Shown: positions 9,571 to 20,123, counted from the first letter of the stretch. The stretch is 64,000 nt of DNA from GAS188 sp963713805 (GCA_963713805.1 CAVQNF010000011.1:1-64000); one strand, 5' to 3'. Numbers and translations: made by a program. Notes: generated by a model not told the origin, from the letters alone.

Positions 9571-10449
9571 GCTCACAGGCTCAAGCTTGTCTTGCGTCTT
9601 CGTCTCGAAATCGCTCGCGTCGTGACGCTCGTGAAGCTGGCTCGACGGCTCGCCGCTCGTGCGGTTCACCATGCGCCCGCGCCGCACGGTCGGTCGCTCG
9701 AGAAGCATGTCGGCCCAGCGATTGACGTGCTTGTAATCCTGCACGCTCAGGAACTCGGCCGCATCATAGGACCAGCCCTTCACCAAGCCGCCATACCAGG
9801 GAAAGATCGCCATGTCGGCGATGGTGTAGCTTTCGCCCGCGACATATTTGTGCTCGGCGAGCTGGCGGTCGAGCACGTCGAGCTGGCGTTTCACCTCCAT
9901 GGCGAAGCGATCGATCGCATATTCGATCTTCATCGGCGCATAGGCGTAGAAATGGCCGAAGCCGCCGCCGAGATAGGGCGCGCTTCCCATCTGCCAGAAC
10001 AGCCAGGAGAGGCACTCGGCGCGCGGCCCGCGCTCGGTCGGCAGGAAGGCGCCGAACTTCTCGGCGAGATACATGAGGATCGATGCGGATTCGAAGACCC
10101 TGATCGGCCTCGGCTCGCTGCGGTCGACAAGAGCCGGGATCTTGGAATTGGGGTTGATCGCGACGAAGCCGCTGCCGAACTGGTCGCCATTGCCGATGCG
10201 GATCAGCCACGCGTCATATTCGGCGCCGCGATGCCCGAGCGCCAGAAGCTCCTCCAGCAAGATCGTGACCTTCACGCCGTTCGGCGTGCCCTGCGAATAG
10301 AGCTGCAAGGGATGGCGGCCGACCGGCAGCTCCTTTTCATGCGTCGCGCCTGCGATCGGGCGGTTGATGCTGGCGAATTGGCCACCGCTCGGCTTGTTCC
10401 AGGCCCAGGTTTTCGGCGGCGTGTATTCGGAGGGAACGGTCATCTTCAT
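9568..10449 (-). CDS. yghU: Glutathione S-transferase family disulfide-bond oxidoreductase YghU
   Basis: A 293-residue intact protein of the Nu-class glutathione transferase family (YghU/YfcG), which reduces disulfides using glutathione. The family N-terminal extension is present (PPKTWAWN, followed by NRPIAGATHEKELPVG). The thioredoxin-like domain carries the GTPNGVKV motif, with Thr/Asn as expected for glutathione activation, and PNSKIPALVD with the cis-proline. The C-terminal helical domain contains YTIADMAIFPW. It has no functional neighbour; it converges with maeB. Confidence 0.92.
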   Translation of the reverse strand: MKMTVPSEYTPPKTWAWNKPSGGQFASINRPIAGATHEKELPVGRHPLQLYSQGTPNGVKVTILLEELLALGHRGAEYDAWLIRIGNGDQFGSGFVAINPNSKIPALVDRSEPRPIRVFESASILMYLAEKFGAFLPTERGPRAECLSWLFWQMGSAPYLGGGFGHFYAYAPMKIEYAIDRFAMEVKRQLDVLDRQLAEHKYVAGESYTIADMAIFPWYGGLVKGWSYDAAEFLSVQDYKHVNRWADMLLERPTVRRGRMVNRTSGEPSSQLHERHDASDFETKTQDKLEPVS

Positions 10450-10699
10450 GTCTCCAGGAGTGCTGCGGTGCGCTCTCGTCGCGACTTAAGTCCGTTGGAG
10501 GGAAGAGCGCGCGCTTCGTTCTTCGCCATGGATCGCGTCGAGCGTCTGAATGGCTTAGTTAGCCTGTTACGGCCCCGTTTTATCGTTCATCCACACATGC
10601 CTCCCGTGCAGATGAGGATGGGGTGACGACGACAAGACGCGACGGCTACCGCTTCGCCGGGACGAGCGGAAGAAGTTGAGCCTCTCGCCTCGACGCCGC

Positions 10700-10781
10700 T
10701 CGTTCCCGCGAAAGCGGGAAACCAGAGTTGCGTGTAGACCACGTGGACGACCTGGGTCCCCGCCTTCGCGGGGACGAGCGG
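10700..10781. repeat. Pair of palindromic GC-rich intergenic repeats
   Basis: Two hairpin units lie in the gap between yghU and corA. The first (10700-10727) is CGTTCCCGCGAAAGCGGGAA, the second (10751-10781) GTCCCCGCCTTCGCGGGGAC. Such elements are widespread between genes in alphaproteobacteria. Here they may also serve as transcription terminators. Nothing else is recognisable in 10450-10830. Confidence 0.7.
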
Positions 10782-10830
10782 ACGGGTTTGCCTTTTTTGC
10801 AAGAGTTGACCTCGAGCTTTGCGCCTTAGC

Positions 10831-11837
10831 TCACAGCCACTTCTTCCAGCGGAAGAAGAGATACGGCAGCACCGCCGAAACGAGCATCAGCACGAGGCCG
10901 TATTGATAGCCGTAGGCCCAGTCATATTCCGGCATGTTCTTGAAATTCATGCCGTACATCGAGGCGAAGAAGGTCGGCGGCGTGAAGACGACCATGATCA
11001 CCGAAAAGATCTTGATGATGTCGTTCTGGTTCAGATTCACGAGGCCCAAAATGGTGTCGAGGAGGAATTGCACCTTGCCGAGAAGATACTCGGTTTGCGT
11101 CTCGAGCGATGAGATGTCGCGCAGCATCGTGCCGATATGGCCTTGAGGTTCGCTTTCCTCGGCAGCTTCCTGGCGCGGGCGGGCTCGCAAAGCGCAGCAT
11201 CAGCTCGATCGAGACGAGGCTCTCGCGCACCTTCGAGATGCGGCTCCCTTCCTGGCCGAGCGTCGCGAGCACGGGTTGATATTCATCCGTCATCGGACGC
11301 CCCTCTGCGCGAGGCTCTATCGAAGATCGTCTCGGAAAGGGCGTCGATCCGGTCTCCGGTCGTGCGCAGGATTTCGGAGGCGCGTCCGACGATCATGTCG
11401 ACGAGGCCGACGAAGACAGCCTCCGGATCCTTCCTTGAAACGCCGAGGCGCTGTGCATGCCGGGAAAAGCTCTGGAAGGGTTTCGGGTCGTCATAGCGGA
11501 CTGTGATCAGGACGCGTCCCTTGCGAATGAAGCTGACGTTCGCGATCTTGGGACGGTTCGTCTTCGCGAGGCAAAGCACGCGGGCCGTCATGTAGCGCGC
11601 CCCGTCCTCGGTGTAGAGAAGCTCGGAGGGTTCGATCTCGTCCATCTCCTCGGGCGTCGGCAGAGCGACGCCGGCGAAGTCTTCCGCGGCCTTGCGCTCC
11701 TCGCTTGTGGGCTCGATGAGATCGATCCAGACGCTCTGCGGCGGGATCGGCTCTCCGGCGCCGAGCGTGCGCTCGCCGAGCGGTGCCGTATCGGCATCTT
11801 CGCCTTTGCTCGCCTCGAACTGGTGAACGATGATCAT
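10831..11837 (-). CDS. corA: Magnesium transport protein CorA (frameshifted)
   Basis: A CorA-family divalent cation channel of about 335 residues. The N-terminal soluble domain starts MIIVHQFEA and contains RKGRVLITVRY. The C-terminal part carries the signature YGMNF followed by the second transmembrane helix (YGLVLMLVSAVLPYLFF) and the basic RWKKWL tail. Two shifts, near 11300 and 11185, split it into three pieces that join into a normal-length protein. It is probably an inner-membrane Mg2+/Co2+ uptake channel. Confidence 0.87.
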
Positions 11838-11885
11838 TGTGGTTGCGGCTCCGATCCGGGCAGTGGAGGCATTCCGCGCCTCGCC

Positions 11886-12768
11886 TCAAGCCCGGGGCCG
11901 AAGGCTCGCGGGCGCGACGCTGTCATCCGGCACGAAGAAATCGACGTGCAAGGCTTGCGTCGGGTCGACCCGGTAGCGATCGAAATCCGTCACGCCCTCC
12001 TCCGCGAGGAAACTGTCGTCGATCAGGAACCGGCCGGTGAACTCGCGCGCGGGCTTGGCGAAGATGCGGTAGGCCGCGTCCGCGAGAATCTCCGGCGTGC
12101 GCGAGGCGCGCATCAGCGCGTCGCCGCCGAGCAGGTTGTTCACGGCGGCGGTCGCGATCGTGGTGCGCGGCCACAAGGCGTTGACCGCGATGCCCTTCGA
12201 TCGAAGCTCGCCTGCAAGGCCGAGCACGACGAGGCTCATGCCGTATTTGGCCATGGAATAGGCGGTGTGCGGCGCGAACCATTTTTCCTTCATGTCGAGC
12301 GGGGGCGACAGCATGAGGATATGCGGGTTCGCCGCCTTGGCGAGATGCGCGATGGCGTATTTCGAGACCATGAAGGTGCCGCGCGCGTTGATCTGATGCA
12401 TCAGATCGAAGCGCTTCATCTCGGTCGCCTCGCTCGTCGCGAGGCTGATCGCGCTCGCATTGTTCACGAGGATGTCGAGGCCGCCGAAAGTCGCGACGGT
12501 CCTGTCGATCGCCGCCTTCACGCGCCTCCTCGTCCCTGATGTCGGTTTGCAGGGGGAGCGCCTTGCCGCCGGCCGCCTCGATCTCGCGTGCCGCCGTGAA
12601 GATCGTGCCCGGCAATTTCGGATGCGCCTCCGCGGTCTTCGCCGCGATCGCCACATTGGCGCCGTCGCGCGCGCATCTCGTCGCGATGGCAAGCCCGATG
12701 CCGCGCGAAGCGCCCGTCACGAAAACGGTCTTGCCGGCAAGCGCGGGCGTGTCTTGCGGTTTTGGCAT
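11886..12768 (-). CDS. SDR family oxidoreductase, HSDL2-like (frameshifted)
   Basis: A short-chain dehydrogenase of about 294 residues. The nucleotide-binding motif TGASRGIG lies near residue 17, NNAS near 95, and the catalytic pair is in AYSMAKYG (Tyr-x-x-x-Lys). The long C-terminal section (EFTGRFLIDDSFL, VDPTQALHVDFFVPD) matches the HSDL2/citronellal dehydrogenase-like branch. One frameshift near 12525 splits it. The start ATG at 12768 has GAGGAG upstream, which overlaps the edge of a palindromic repeat. The substrate is unknown; a role in acyl or terpenoid alcohol oxidation is likely, next to the acyl-CoA genes. Confidence 0.8.
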
Positions 12769-12781
12769 CGATCGGCTCCTC

Positions 12782-12829
12782 GAGCATGATCCGCAAAAAC
12801 GGGAATTCATTTTGCGCTGAGATCATGCG
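12782..12829. repeat. Palindromic repeat of the GAGCATGATC family
   Basis: GAGCATGATCCGCAAAA and TTTTGCGCTGAGATCATGCG form an imperfect inverted repeat. This layout, a GATCATGC-type palindrome with an A/T-rich centre, is very common between genes in Bradyrhizobium and relatives. A weaker, partial relative lies at about 12950-13000. The rest of 12830-13005 shows no gene. Confidence 0.7.
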
Positions 12830-13005
12830 TTGAAACAAGAATCAGGGGCGGTCGCTCACTCAATCTGGGCGCATCCGGGCGCTCGTCGCGCGCGATCCCG
12901 GCCGGATGAACAAGCCGGATTCACCTTCGACCTGTCATGACCTCGCGCTAAGATCACGCCCGAATTTCACTTCGCGAAGCATCTTCGCGGATCATGCTCT
13001 CGCGC

Positions 13006-13761
13006 TCAAGCCTGTCGTTTCTTGCTCGTGAAGGCGAGAAAGGCGGCCCGGGCCTCCGGCATCGCCAGACGCTTCGCGAATTCACGACCTTCGTCGTCCA
13101 TCACCGAGGCCAAGGCGCCGATATCGCCGCGCAGCATCTTGCGGGTCGCGGCGAGCGCTTCGCGCGGCTTGGCGGCGAGCGCCTTCGCCTTCGTGAGCGC
13201 GTGACGGCGCAAATCCTTCCCCGGCACGATCGCATTCACGAGGCCGAAGCTCAGCGCGCGCTCGGCCGAGATCTCCTCGCCGAGAAGCAGGAGCTCGCTC
13301 GCCCGCGCCATGCCGCAGCGGCGCGCCAAAAGCACCGACGAGCCGCCCTCGGGCGTGAGGCCGAGGTCGACGAAAGGAATTTTCAGGGAGGCCGAGGGGC
13401 TCGCATAAACGAGATCGCAATGGAGCAGCATGGTCGTGCCGATGCCGATCGCGATGCCATCGACCGCGGCGACAATCGGCTTTTCGAAAGCCGCCAGCCC
13501 CTTGATGAAGCGCAAGCCCGCCGAGTCCGAAACATCTCCCTGGCGGGAAAGGAAATCGTTGATGTCGTTGCCGGCGGTGAACACGCCCTCCGAACCGGTG
13601 AGCAGCACGGCGCCGATCGCCGCCTGATCGGTGCTCTCGCTCAAGGCAGCGCTCATCGCCTCGTACATGGCGCGCGTCAGCGCGTTCTTCTTCGCGGGTC
13701 TCGTCATCGCGATGACGGCGACGCCGTCTTCACGCGAGATCGTCACGTCGCTCGTGGTCAT
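13006..13761 (-). CDS. Enoyl-CoA hydratase/isomerase family protein
   Basis: A 251-residue crotonase-fold protein with an intact frame. TAGNDINDF and GIAIGIGTTMLLHCDLV provide the two oxyanion-hole backbone regions, and LTPEGGSS holds the catalytic glutamate region. It starts at an ATG overlapping the upstream SDR stop (ATGA), so the two are translationally coupled. It hydrates or isomerises an enoyl-CoA made by the dehydrogenase encoded at the head of the operon. Confidence 0.88.
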   Translation of the reverse strand: MTTSDVTISREDGVAVIAMTRPAKKNALTRAMYEAMSAALSESTDQAAIGAVLLTGSEGVFTAGNDINDFLSRQGDVSDSAGLRFIKGLAAFEKPIVAAVDGIAIGIGTTMLLHCDLVYASPSASLKIPFVDLGLTPEGGSSVLLARRCGMARASELLLLGEEISAERALSFGLVNAIVPGKDLRRHALTKAKALAAKPREALAATRKMLRGDIGALASVMDDEGREFAKRLAMPEARAAFLAFTSKKRQA

Positions 13762-14630
13762 GTGAGGGCGTTTCCTTTCTCGAAAGGCTTGTAGCGCGCC
13801 GGCTGCGAGCCATCCACGTCCTGCACCTCGTAAAGGCGCGCGAGATCGGCGACATGCAGCACCTGTCCGGCGAAGCGCGCCACGTCGTCATCGCCGGCGA
13901 GCCGCGCCACGACGCGTCCGGCATAAAGCGGGCTCTCCTTCGCCTCCTCGCCCAACCCCGCCGCCACGGCGCGCTCGGTGCGCACGAGGCCGGGCGAGAG
14001 GGCGAGCACGGTCACCTTGTGCGGTGCGAGGTCCTTCGCCATGACGAAAGCGAGGCGGGCGGTCGATGCCATGGCGAGATCATGAAACGCATCCCCGAGA
14101 TAGGCGCCGCCGGCATCGAAGGTGGTGACGATGATCAGGCCCTTGCGGGCCGCGACCATGAAGGGCGCGAGCGCCTGGGCGGTGAGAAGATTGGCGTAAA
14201 GGGCGGTCTCCATGAGGCGGCCGAGCCTCGCGGCCGGCCGGCGCCAGAAGGGGGTGCCGAAGGCGGAGCCGTCCGGGTAGCGCTCGCCGTCGAAGCCGTC
14301 ATTGCCGCCGAAGACATTGAGCACGGCAAGGTCGAGCTTCGGCGCGACGCGCCTCACATAGCCCATCAACGCGTCGATCTCGCGCTGCTCGGCATGGTCG
14401 CAGCGAAAGAGCAATCCCTCACCACCCCTTGCGCTCAACTCGCGCGCCGTCTCCTCGATGGTCTCGGGGCGCGCATCGGTCGCGGCGCCGGCTTCCGAGG
14501 AACGGCCGGTGACGATCACACGAGCGCCCGCTTCACCGAGCGCGAGCGCGATGCCGCGTCCGACACCGCGCGACCCACCCGCGACGAGGCAGGTGCGGCC
14601 GCCGAGAGGACGGCCGGCCCCGAGGCTCAA
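13758..14630 (-). CDS. SDR family NAD(P)-dependent oxidoreductase
   Basis: An intact 290-residue short-chain dehydrogenase. The cofactor motif is GGSRGVGRG near residue 20, and an unusual NVFGGND stretch stands where the NNAG motif is common. The start appears to be TTG at 14630, because it overlaps the stop codon of the upstream acyl-CoA dehydrogenase (TTGA), and no ATG or GTG fits the beginning of the fold. It lies between the acyl-CoA dehydrogenase and the enoyl-CoA hydratase with overlaps at both ends. It may oxidise a hydroxyacyl intermediate. The replaced NNAG and the poorly visible YxxxK motif leave the activity uncertain. Confidence 0.75.
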   Translation of the reverse strand: MSLGAGRPLGGRTCLVAGGSRGVGRGIALALGEAGARVIVTGRSSEAGAATDARPETIEETARELSARGGEGLLFRCDHAEQREIDALMGYVRRVAPKLDLAVLNVFGGNDGFDGERYPDGSAFGTPFWRRPAARLGRLMETALYANLLTAQALAPFMVAARKGLIIVTTFDAGGAYLGDAFHDLAMASTARLAFVMAKDLAPHKVTVLALSPGLVRTERAVAAGLGEEAKESPLYAGRVVARLAGDDDVARFAGQVLHVADLARLYEVQDVDGSQPARYKPFEKGNALT

Positions 14631-16446
14631 GAGGCGAGCGCCGAGGCGGCGTCGTGAACGGAAGCGGCGCCCGTCGTGATCGCGGCCTCGAGGCCCGACG
14701 CGCCGGTCGCAATATTCTCGGCGAAGAAGCGCGCAAGGCCGATGCGGCCGGCATGCGCCGGGTCGACATCGCCCTTGCCGGACGCCGCATGCGCCGCGAG
14801 CGCCATTTCGGCGAGAGAGGCCGTCCCTTGCGCCACGCCGAAGAGGCGAAGATAGGGCGAGGCGCCCGCGAGCGCGTCCTGAGGCGCGTTGCGCACGGCG
14901 CCGAGCATGTATTGCGTCGCCCGGTCGAGCGCTTCGACGGCGTCCCGCAAGCGCGCCGCCATCTGCCCGAACGCCGGAGCGTTGATGCCGACGAGCTTTT
15001 GCGCCGTGCCGCGCATGCCGGCGATGAGCGAGGCGACCGCCTGGCCTTCCGAAAGCGGCAATTTGCGGGTCACGAGGTCGATCGCCTGGATGCCGTTCGT
15101 GCCTTCGTAGATCGGCGCGATGCGCGCGTCGCGCAAATGCTGCGCCGCGCCCGTCTCCTCGATGAATCCCATGCCGCCATGCACCTGGACGCCAAGCGAG
15201 GCGACCTCGACGCCGATGTCGGTGGAGAAGGCCTTGGCGACCGGCGTCAGGAGTGAGGCGCGCTCGAAAGCCCGGGTGCGCGCCTCGGGTGCGCCGGAGC
15301 GATGGGCGCGATCGATCGCTTCGGCCGTGAGATAGCACAAGGCGCGCGCCGCCTGGGTGAGCCCGCGCATGGTCAGCAGCATGCGCTGCACATCCGGCTG
15401 CTCGACGATCGGGCTCATCGCTTCACCCGCCGCTTGCTACCCGCCTTTTGGCCCTTGGCGCCGGGCGCGCGCCCCTGGCGCCTCTCGAGCGCGTAGGCGA
15501 GCGCCTGCTGCGTCGCGCGCTCGGCGATCGCCACCCCTTGCGCCGCGACATTGAGGCGCGCGTTGTTCATCATGGTGAACATGCAGGCGAGGCCGCGATT
15601 CTCCTCACCGATCAGGAAGGCTTTGGCTCCGCCCTTATCGCCATACACCATGGTGCAAGTCGGCGAGGCGTGGATGCCGAGCTTGTGCTCGATCGAGTGG
15701 CAGCGCACGTCATTGCGCTCGCCGATCGAGCCATCCGCTTTGACGAGGAACTTCGGCACGAGGAAGAGCGAGATGCCGCGCGTGCCGGGAGGCGCATCCG
15801 CCAAGCGCGCCAGCACGAGATGGATGATGTTCTCGGTGAGATCGTGATCCCCATAGGTGATGAAGATCTTCTGACCGGTGATCTTGTAGGTGCCGTCGCC
15901 CGCCCGCTCGGCGCGGGTGCGCAAGGTCGAAAGGTCGGACCCTGCCTGCGGCTCGGTGAGGTTCATCGTGCCCATCCACTCGCCCGAGACGAGCTTTGCG
16001 AGATAGATTTCCTTGAGCTCGTCCGAGCCATGCTGGTGGAGGGCCTCGATCGCGCCGAAGGTGAGGAGCGGGCCGAGGCTGAAGGCCATGCAGGCCGAGT
16101 TCCACATCTCCCCGCAAGCCGTCGCGATGAGCGCCGGCAGGTCTTGGCCGCCGAATTCGGCGGGGCCCGTGAGCGCGTTCCAACCGGCTGCGGCCCAATC
16201 GAGATAGGCGTCGCGAAAGCCCGGCGCGGTCGTGACCACGCCGTCCTTCAAGCTCGTTCCCTGTTGATCGCCGATGCGATTGAGCGGCGCGAGGCGTTCG
16301 GCGGCGAATTTCGCCGCCTCCTCCAGGATTGCCGGGCTCATATCCTCCTCGAGCCCGGGCGCGAGGCCGTCGGCGATCAGGCGATCGAGGCCCGCCACAT
16401 GGCGCAGCGCAAACAGCATATCGGCGACCGGAGCACGATAGGTCAC
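14627..16446 (-). CDS. Acyl-CoA dehydrogenase, DmdC/AcdA-like, split by a frameshift
   Basis: A large acyl-CoA dehydrogenase of about 606 residues, the length of 3-methylmercaptopropionyl-CoA dehydrogenase-like enzymes. The first piece (343 residues) has MNLTEPQAGSDLS and ITYGDHDLTENI, the flavin/substrate region. The second (263 residues) has IYEGTNGIQAIDL, which holds the catalytic glutamate, and GVQVHGGMGFIEE. The break near 15418 falls in the linker where homologues are continuous, but it creates an ATGA overlap, so a two-subunit arrangement cannot be excluded. It heads an operon with the SDR and the enoyl-CoA hydratase, and is divergent from tsaC. Confidence 0.85.
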
Positions 16447-16563
16447 ATGGCGCTCCCTTCAGGATCACGGCCCCTTCCCTTGACAAAGGGAGCAGGCGAG
16501 GCGGAAGGCGAGGTCGAACGCACCGACCGATGCGACGACCTTCGGCATAACGATAGTTGAGCG

Positions 16564-17647
16564 ATGAAGTCACGCCCGTCAATGCGCCGCGCCGGACCCC
16601 CCTTGCGCGCCACGCGTCTTTTGCCGGCCGGCCTCGCCGGGGTGGAGGAAGCCGCCGACATCTTGCGCTCGGGCGGTCTCGTCGCCTTTCCGACCGAGAC
16701 GGTCTACGGGCTCGGCGCCGACGCCACGAACCCGGGGGCCGTGGCGGCGCTCTACGTCGCGAAAGGCAGGCCCTCCTTCAATCCGCTGATCGCGCATCTT
16801 TGCGACCTCGAGGCGGCTTCGCGGGAAGGGCGGCTCGACGCCGAAGCGCTCGCGCTCGCCCGCGCCTTCTGGCCCGGCGCGCTGACGCTCGTCGTTCCGG
16901 CCGCGCCTTCCGGCAGCGTCTGCGATCTCGCGCGCGCCGGGCTCGAGAGCGTCGCGCTGCGCGTGCCCGCGCACCCCTTGGCGCGCCAGCTTCTGGAAAA
17001 GCTGGGCCGGCCGGTCGCGGCGCCTTCGGCCAATCGTTCCGGCCATGTCAGCCCGACGCTCGCCCGGCATGTGACGGCCGATCTCGACCGGCGCATCGAC
17101 GCGGTGATCGACGGGGGCGCGACGATGATCGGGCTCGAATCAACGATCATCGCCTGTCTCGGGGCAAGGCCGCTTCTGTTGCGCGCCGGCGGCATCACGC
17201 GCGAGGCGATCGAGCGGGTGGTCGGCCCCTTGGGCGAGCTTGACGCCTTCGGCGGCAAAGCACCGCCGGGGCGCTTGCGCAAGAACGCCAAGGTTCGTTC
17301 CGCCTTCGCGACATGATCCTCGTCCCCTCTCGCCCGGCCTCCTCGCCTCCCATTATGCGCCGCGCGCCAAGGTGAGGCTCGAGGCGCGAAGCATCGAGCC
17401 CGGCGAGGCCGCGCTCCTCTTCGGAAGGCCGGCGCCGCCGGGCCTCGAGGACGCGGCCGCGGTGCTCGACTTGAGCGAAAAGGGTGATCTCGCGGAAGCC
17501 GCGGCCAATCTCTTCGGGCATTTGCGCAGCCTCGATGCCTTGCTCGCGGGGGCGCAATCGCCGCGCATCGCGGTCTCGCCGATTCCGGAGAGGCAACTCG
17601 GCGAAGCCATCAACGACCGGCTGCGGCGTGCCGCCGCCGGAAGGTAG
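16564..17647 (+). CDS. tsaC: L-threonylcarbamoyladenylate synthase (Sua5 type, frameshifted)
   Basis: A Sua5-type enzyme that makes threonylcarbamoyl-AMP from threonine, bicarbonate and ATP for the tRNA t6A37 modification. The YrdC domain shows FPTETVYGLGADATN, KGRPSFNPLI and APSANRSGH. The C-terminal Sua5 domain begins SPGLLASHYAP and follows a frameshift near 17320. The combined length of about 360 residues fits two-domain Sua5. Loss of this function is normally lethal or very harmful, so the break is most likely a sequence error. Confidence 0.9.
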
Positions 17648-18014
17648 GGCCTTTGCGGGAAGGCGCCGCATCCGGGGCGCATCATTGAACGCATCGCCTG
17701 TCCCTTCGCGCGCCAGCAAGGGGAACGGGATATCAGGCGGTCAAGTCGAGCCCGGATTTTGTTGGCATGCGTGAAAGAATCTTGTCCCTTATCTGGCAAA
17801 TGCCGGATGGGTGACGTGCAAAGCGAGAGGTTGGGTTTCGCCGACGGCGGCAAGCTGTGCAGGAATATACTTGGCGACGACGGCAGGTTGCTGCCCGGAT
17901 CAGGAAATTCCTTTCTTGCGCCGTCGATCCGAGGGCTGACTTGGCACCATCCGCGGTTCCTGGCAAAGCCACTTGCGACCGCGACCTCATAACTCCGTTT
18001 CGAAAGATCACCTC
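17648..18014. other. Intergenic region upstream of the beta-propeller gene
   Basis: I see no supportable gene. Small frames exist on both strands but lack protein character. The region presumably holds the promoter of the downstream secreted protein. Confidence 0.4.
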
Positions 18015-19037
18015 TTGCCCAAGCTGAAACAAATTCTCGCGGCTCTGAGCGTGCTGCTGTCGGCGAGCGCAGCAGCGCAGACGCCGCTGGTGCCATCCTA
18101 TCGCGTCGTCTCCCGTTACGCTGGTCCGGACGGCGGATGGGACCTCGCCGCCGTCGATCCCGCTTCAGGGCGTCTCTATGTGGCCCGGACCGAAGGCGTC
18201 ATGGCTGTCGACCTCTCGACAGGAAAAGTGACGCCGAATCTCGTCGCGAGCACGCATGGCCACGCGGCGCTTCCGATACCGGGCTCGACGCGGGTCATCT
18301 CTACCAATGGAGGAGACGATAGCGCGACGATTTTCGAGGGGGCGACCGGGCAGATCGTAGCCAGATTGCGGGTCGGGAAAAATCCCGACGCGGTCGTCTA
18401 TGACCCGGCAACGCGCAGCCTATGGGTGATGAACCCCGGCTCCGAAAACATTAGCGTCGTGGACCCGGCCACAGCGAAGGTGGTGGACACCGTCCCGGTC
18501 GGCGGATCGCTGGAACTAGGCGCCGCTGACGGCGAGGGTCGTCTTTACGTCAACGTGGCGGACCGCGGCGATATCGCCGTCGTCGACACGCGGGCGCGCA
18601 AGGTCTTGACCCGCTTTCCGTTGAAGGGCTGCGACAGGCCGACCGGGCTCGCCTATTCGCCGGAGGCTCGGTTGATCCTTTCCGCGTGTGCCAACGGCGT
18701 CGCGAAGTTGTCCGCCCCGGACGACGGGCGCGAGGTAGCGAGCCTGGCCATCGGGCCGCGTCCGGACGGGGCGCTCTACGACGGGCGCCGGGGCCTGGCC
18801 TTTGTCCCTTCGGGAGGGGATGGCACACTGGCCGTGATACGCCTCTCGCCAACTCCCGAGATTAGCCAGCGCCTCGAGACGGCGAAGGGCGCCCGCACCG
18901 CCGCGCTCGATCCTTCGACGGGCCGGCTTTACCTACCCTCGGCGCAATACGCTCCCGTCGTCGGCACGGCCCGCCCTGCCCCGGTGCCCGGCAGCTTCGC
19001 GGTACTTGTCGTCGAGCCACAGGACCAGCCTCAATGA
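18015..19037 (+). CDS. Secreted YncE-like beta-propeller protein
   Basis: A 340-residue protein with an N-terminal signal peptide (LKQILAALSVLLSASAAAQ, cleavage after about residue 21) and repeated blades of the YVTN/YncE type, for example PDAVVYDPATRSLWVMN and NISVVDPATAKVVDTVPVGG. Such proteins are seven-bladed periplasmic propellers, often near redox or metal-handling genes, but their roles are mostly unknown. The start is probably TTG at 18015, since the signal peptide begins there. The frame is intact throughout, in contrast with the genes around it. A PQQ- or cytochrome-associated role is possible but unproved. Confidence 0.78.
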   Translation: MPKLKQILAALSVLLSASAAAQTPLVPSYRVVSRYAGPDGGWDLAAVDPASGRLYVARTEGVMAVDLSTGKVTPNLVASTHGHAALPIPGSTRVISTNGGDDSATIFEGATGQIVARLRVGKNPDAVVYDPATRSLWVMNPGSENISVVDPATAKVVDTVPVGGSLELGAADGEGRLYVNVADRGDIAVVDTRARKVLTRFPLKGCDRPTGLAYSPEARLILSACANGVAKLSAPDDGREVASLAIGPRPDGALYDGRRGLAFVPSGGDGTLAVIRLSPTPEISQRLETAKGARTAALDPSTGRLYLPSAQYAPVVGTARPAPVPGSFAVLVVEPQDQPQ

Positions 19038-19184
19038 TGAGACCTGGAATTTCGAGCGCGAGGCCTGGCGGCAACGTCCATCTCCGCCGGTTGCCCGCTC
19101 GCGCAGCAGGGCCTTCTTGATTTTTTTCTGTCGTCGCGGCCCGCTTCCCCCGGATCATCCTTCGCCTTTGGCCGAGGACACGCC

Positions 19185-20017
19185 TTATCCCTTCGAGGCC
19201 GGCGCGCCGATCGGCGGCTCCGCCGTCATGCCGGCGAGCACCTCCGCCACATGGCGGACCGCGATCGCTCTCGCCCTCGCGCGACAGCTTGCCGGCCATG
19301 TTCATCAGGCAGCCGAGATCGCCGGCCAACAGGGTCGGCGCGCCGCTCGCTTTCACCTTGCGCGGCCTTCTCGGCGACGATGGCGTTGGAGATCTCGCCG
19401 TATTTGACCGCGAAGGTGCCCCCGAAACCGCAGCAGACATCCGCATCGGCCAATTCGGTGAGTTCCAAGCCCTCCATGGCGGCGAGCAATTTTCGCGGTT
19501 GAGCGCGGATGCCGAGCTCGCGCAGGCCGGAGCAGGAATCGTGATAGGTCACCTGGCCATCGAAACGCGCCTTGACGCGCTCGATCTTCATCACATCGAC
19601 CAGGAAGGACACGAGCTCATAAGTCTTGTCGGCGAGCGCCCGGGCGCGCCCGATGAGATTGGGATCGTCGGCGAAAAGCTCGGGGAAATGCGCGCGGATC
19701 ATGCCCGCGCAGGAGCCCGAGGGAGCGACCACATAGTCGAAGCCGCTGAAGGCCTCGATCACCTGGCTCGCGATGGCGCGCGCGGTCGAGCGATCGCCGG
19801 AATTATAGGCCGGCTGCCCGCAACAGGTCTGGCTCGGCACCTCGACGCTGCAGCCGGCCTCCTCGAGGAGCTTGACGGCGGCAAAGCCGACCGAGGGACG
19901 TATGAGGTCGACGAGGCAGGTGACGAAAAGGCCGACGCGCGGCTTTTGGGGCGGGGAAATGGTCGGCACGTGGAAACCTTGGGCTGACGGCGCGCCGCTG
20001 GGCGGTCGATCGCTCAT
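19185..20017 (-). CDS. LutA/YkgE-like (Fe-S)-binding oxidoreductase subunit (frameshifted)
   Basis: A CCG-domain protein of about 275 residues, the family of lactate utilisation protein A and of the glycolate oxidase iron-sulfur subunit. Two CCG-type cysteine motifs are visible: SQTCCGQPAYNSGD in the first half and DADVCCGFGGTFAVKYGEIS in the second, with the accompanying CLVDLIRP and YHDSCSGLRE. The C-terminal end (APTLLAGDLGCLMNMAGKL, then AVRHVAEVLAGM) continues after shifts near 19365 and 19255. Its usual partners LutB and LutC are not adjacent, so it is an orphan subunit here. Confidence 0.82.
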
Positions 20018-20123
20018 TCAACCATGGCGCAAGCGACCTGCAAAGCGCCTGTCCCGGATAGGACGCGCAAGAGTGCACCATTGTGCGATCAGGTCGGGCT
20101 CTCGATTTCCAGCCTCTCGTCTC

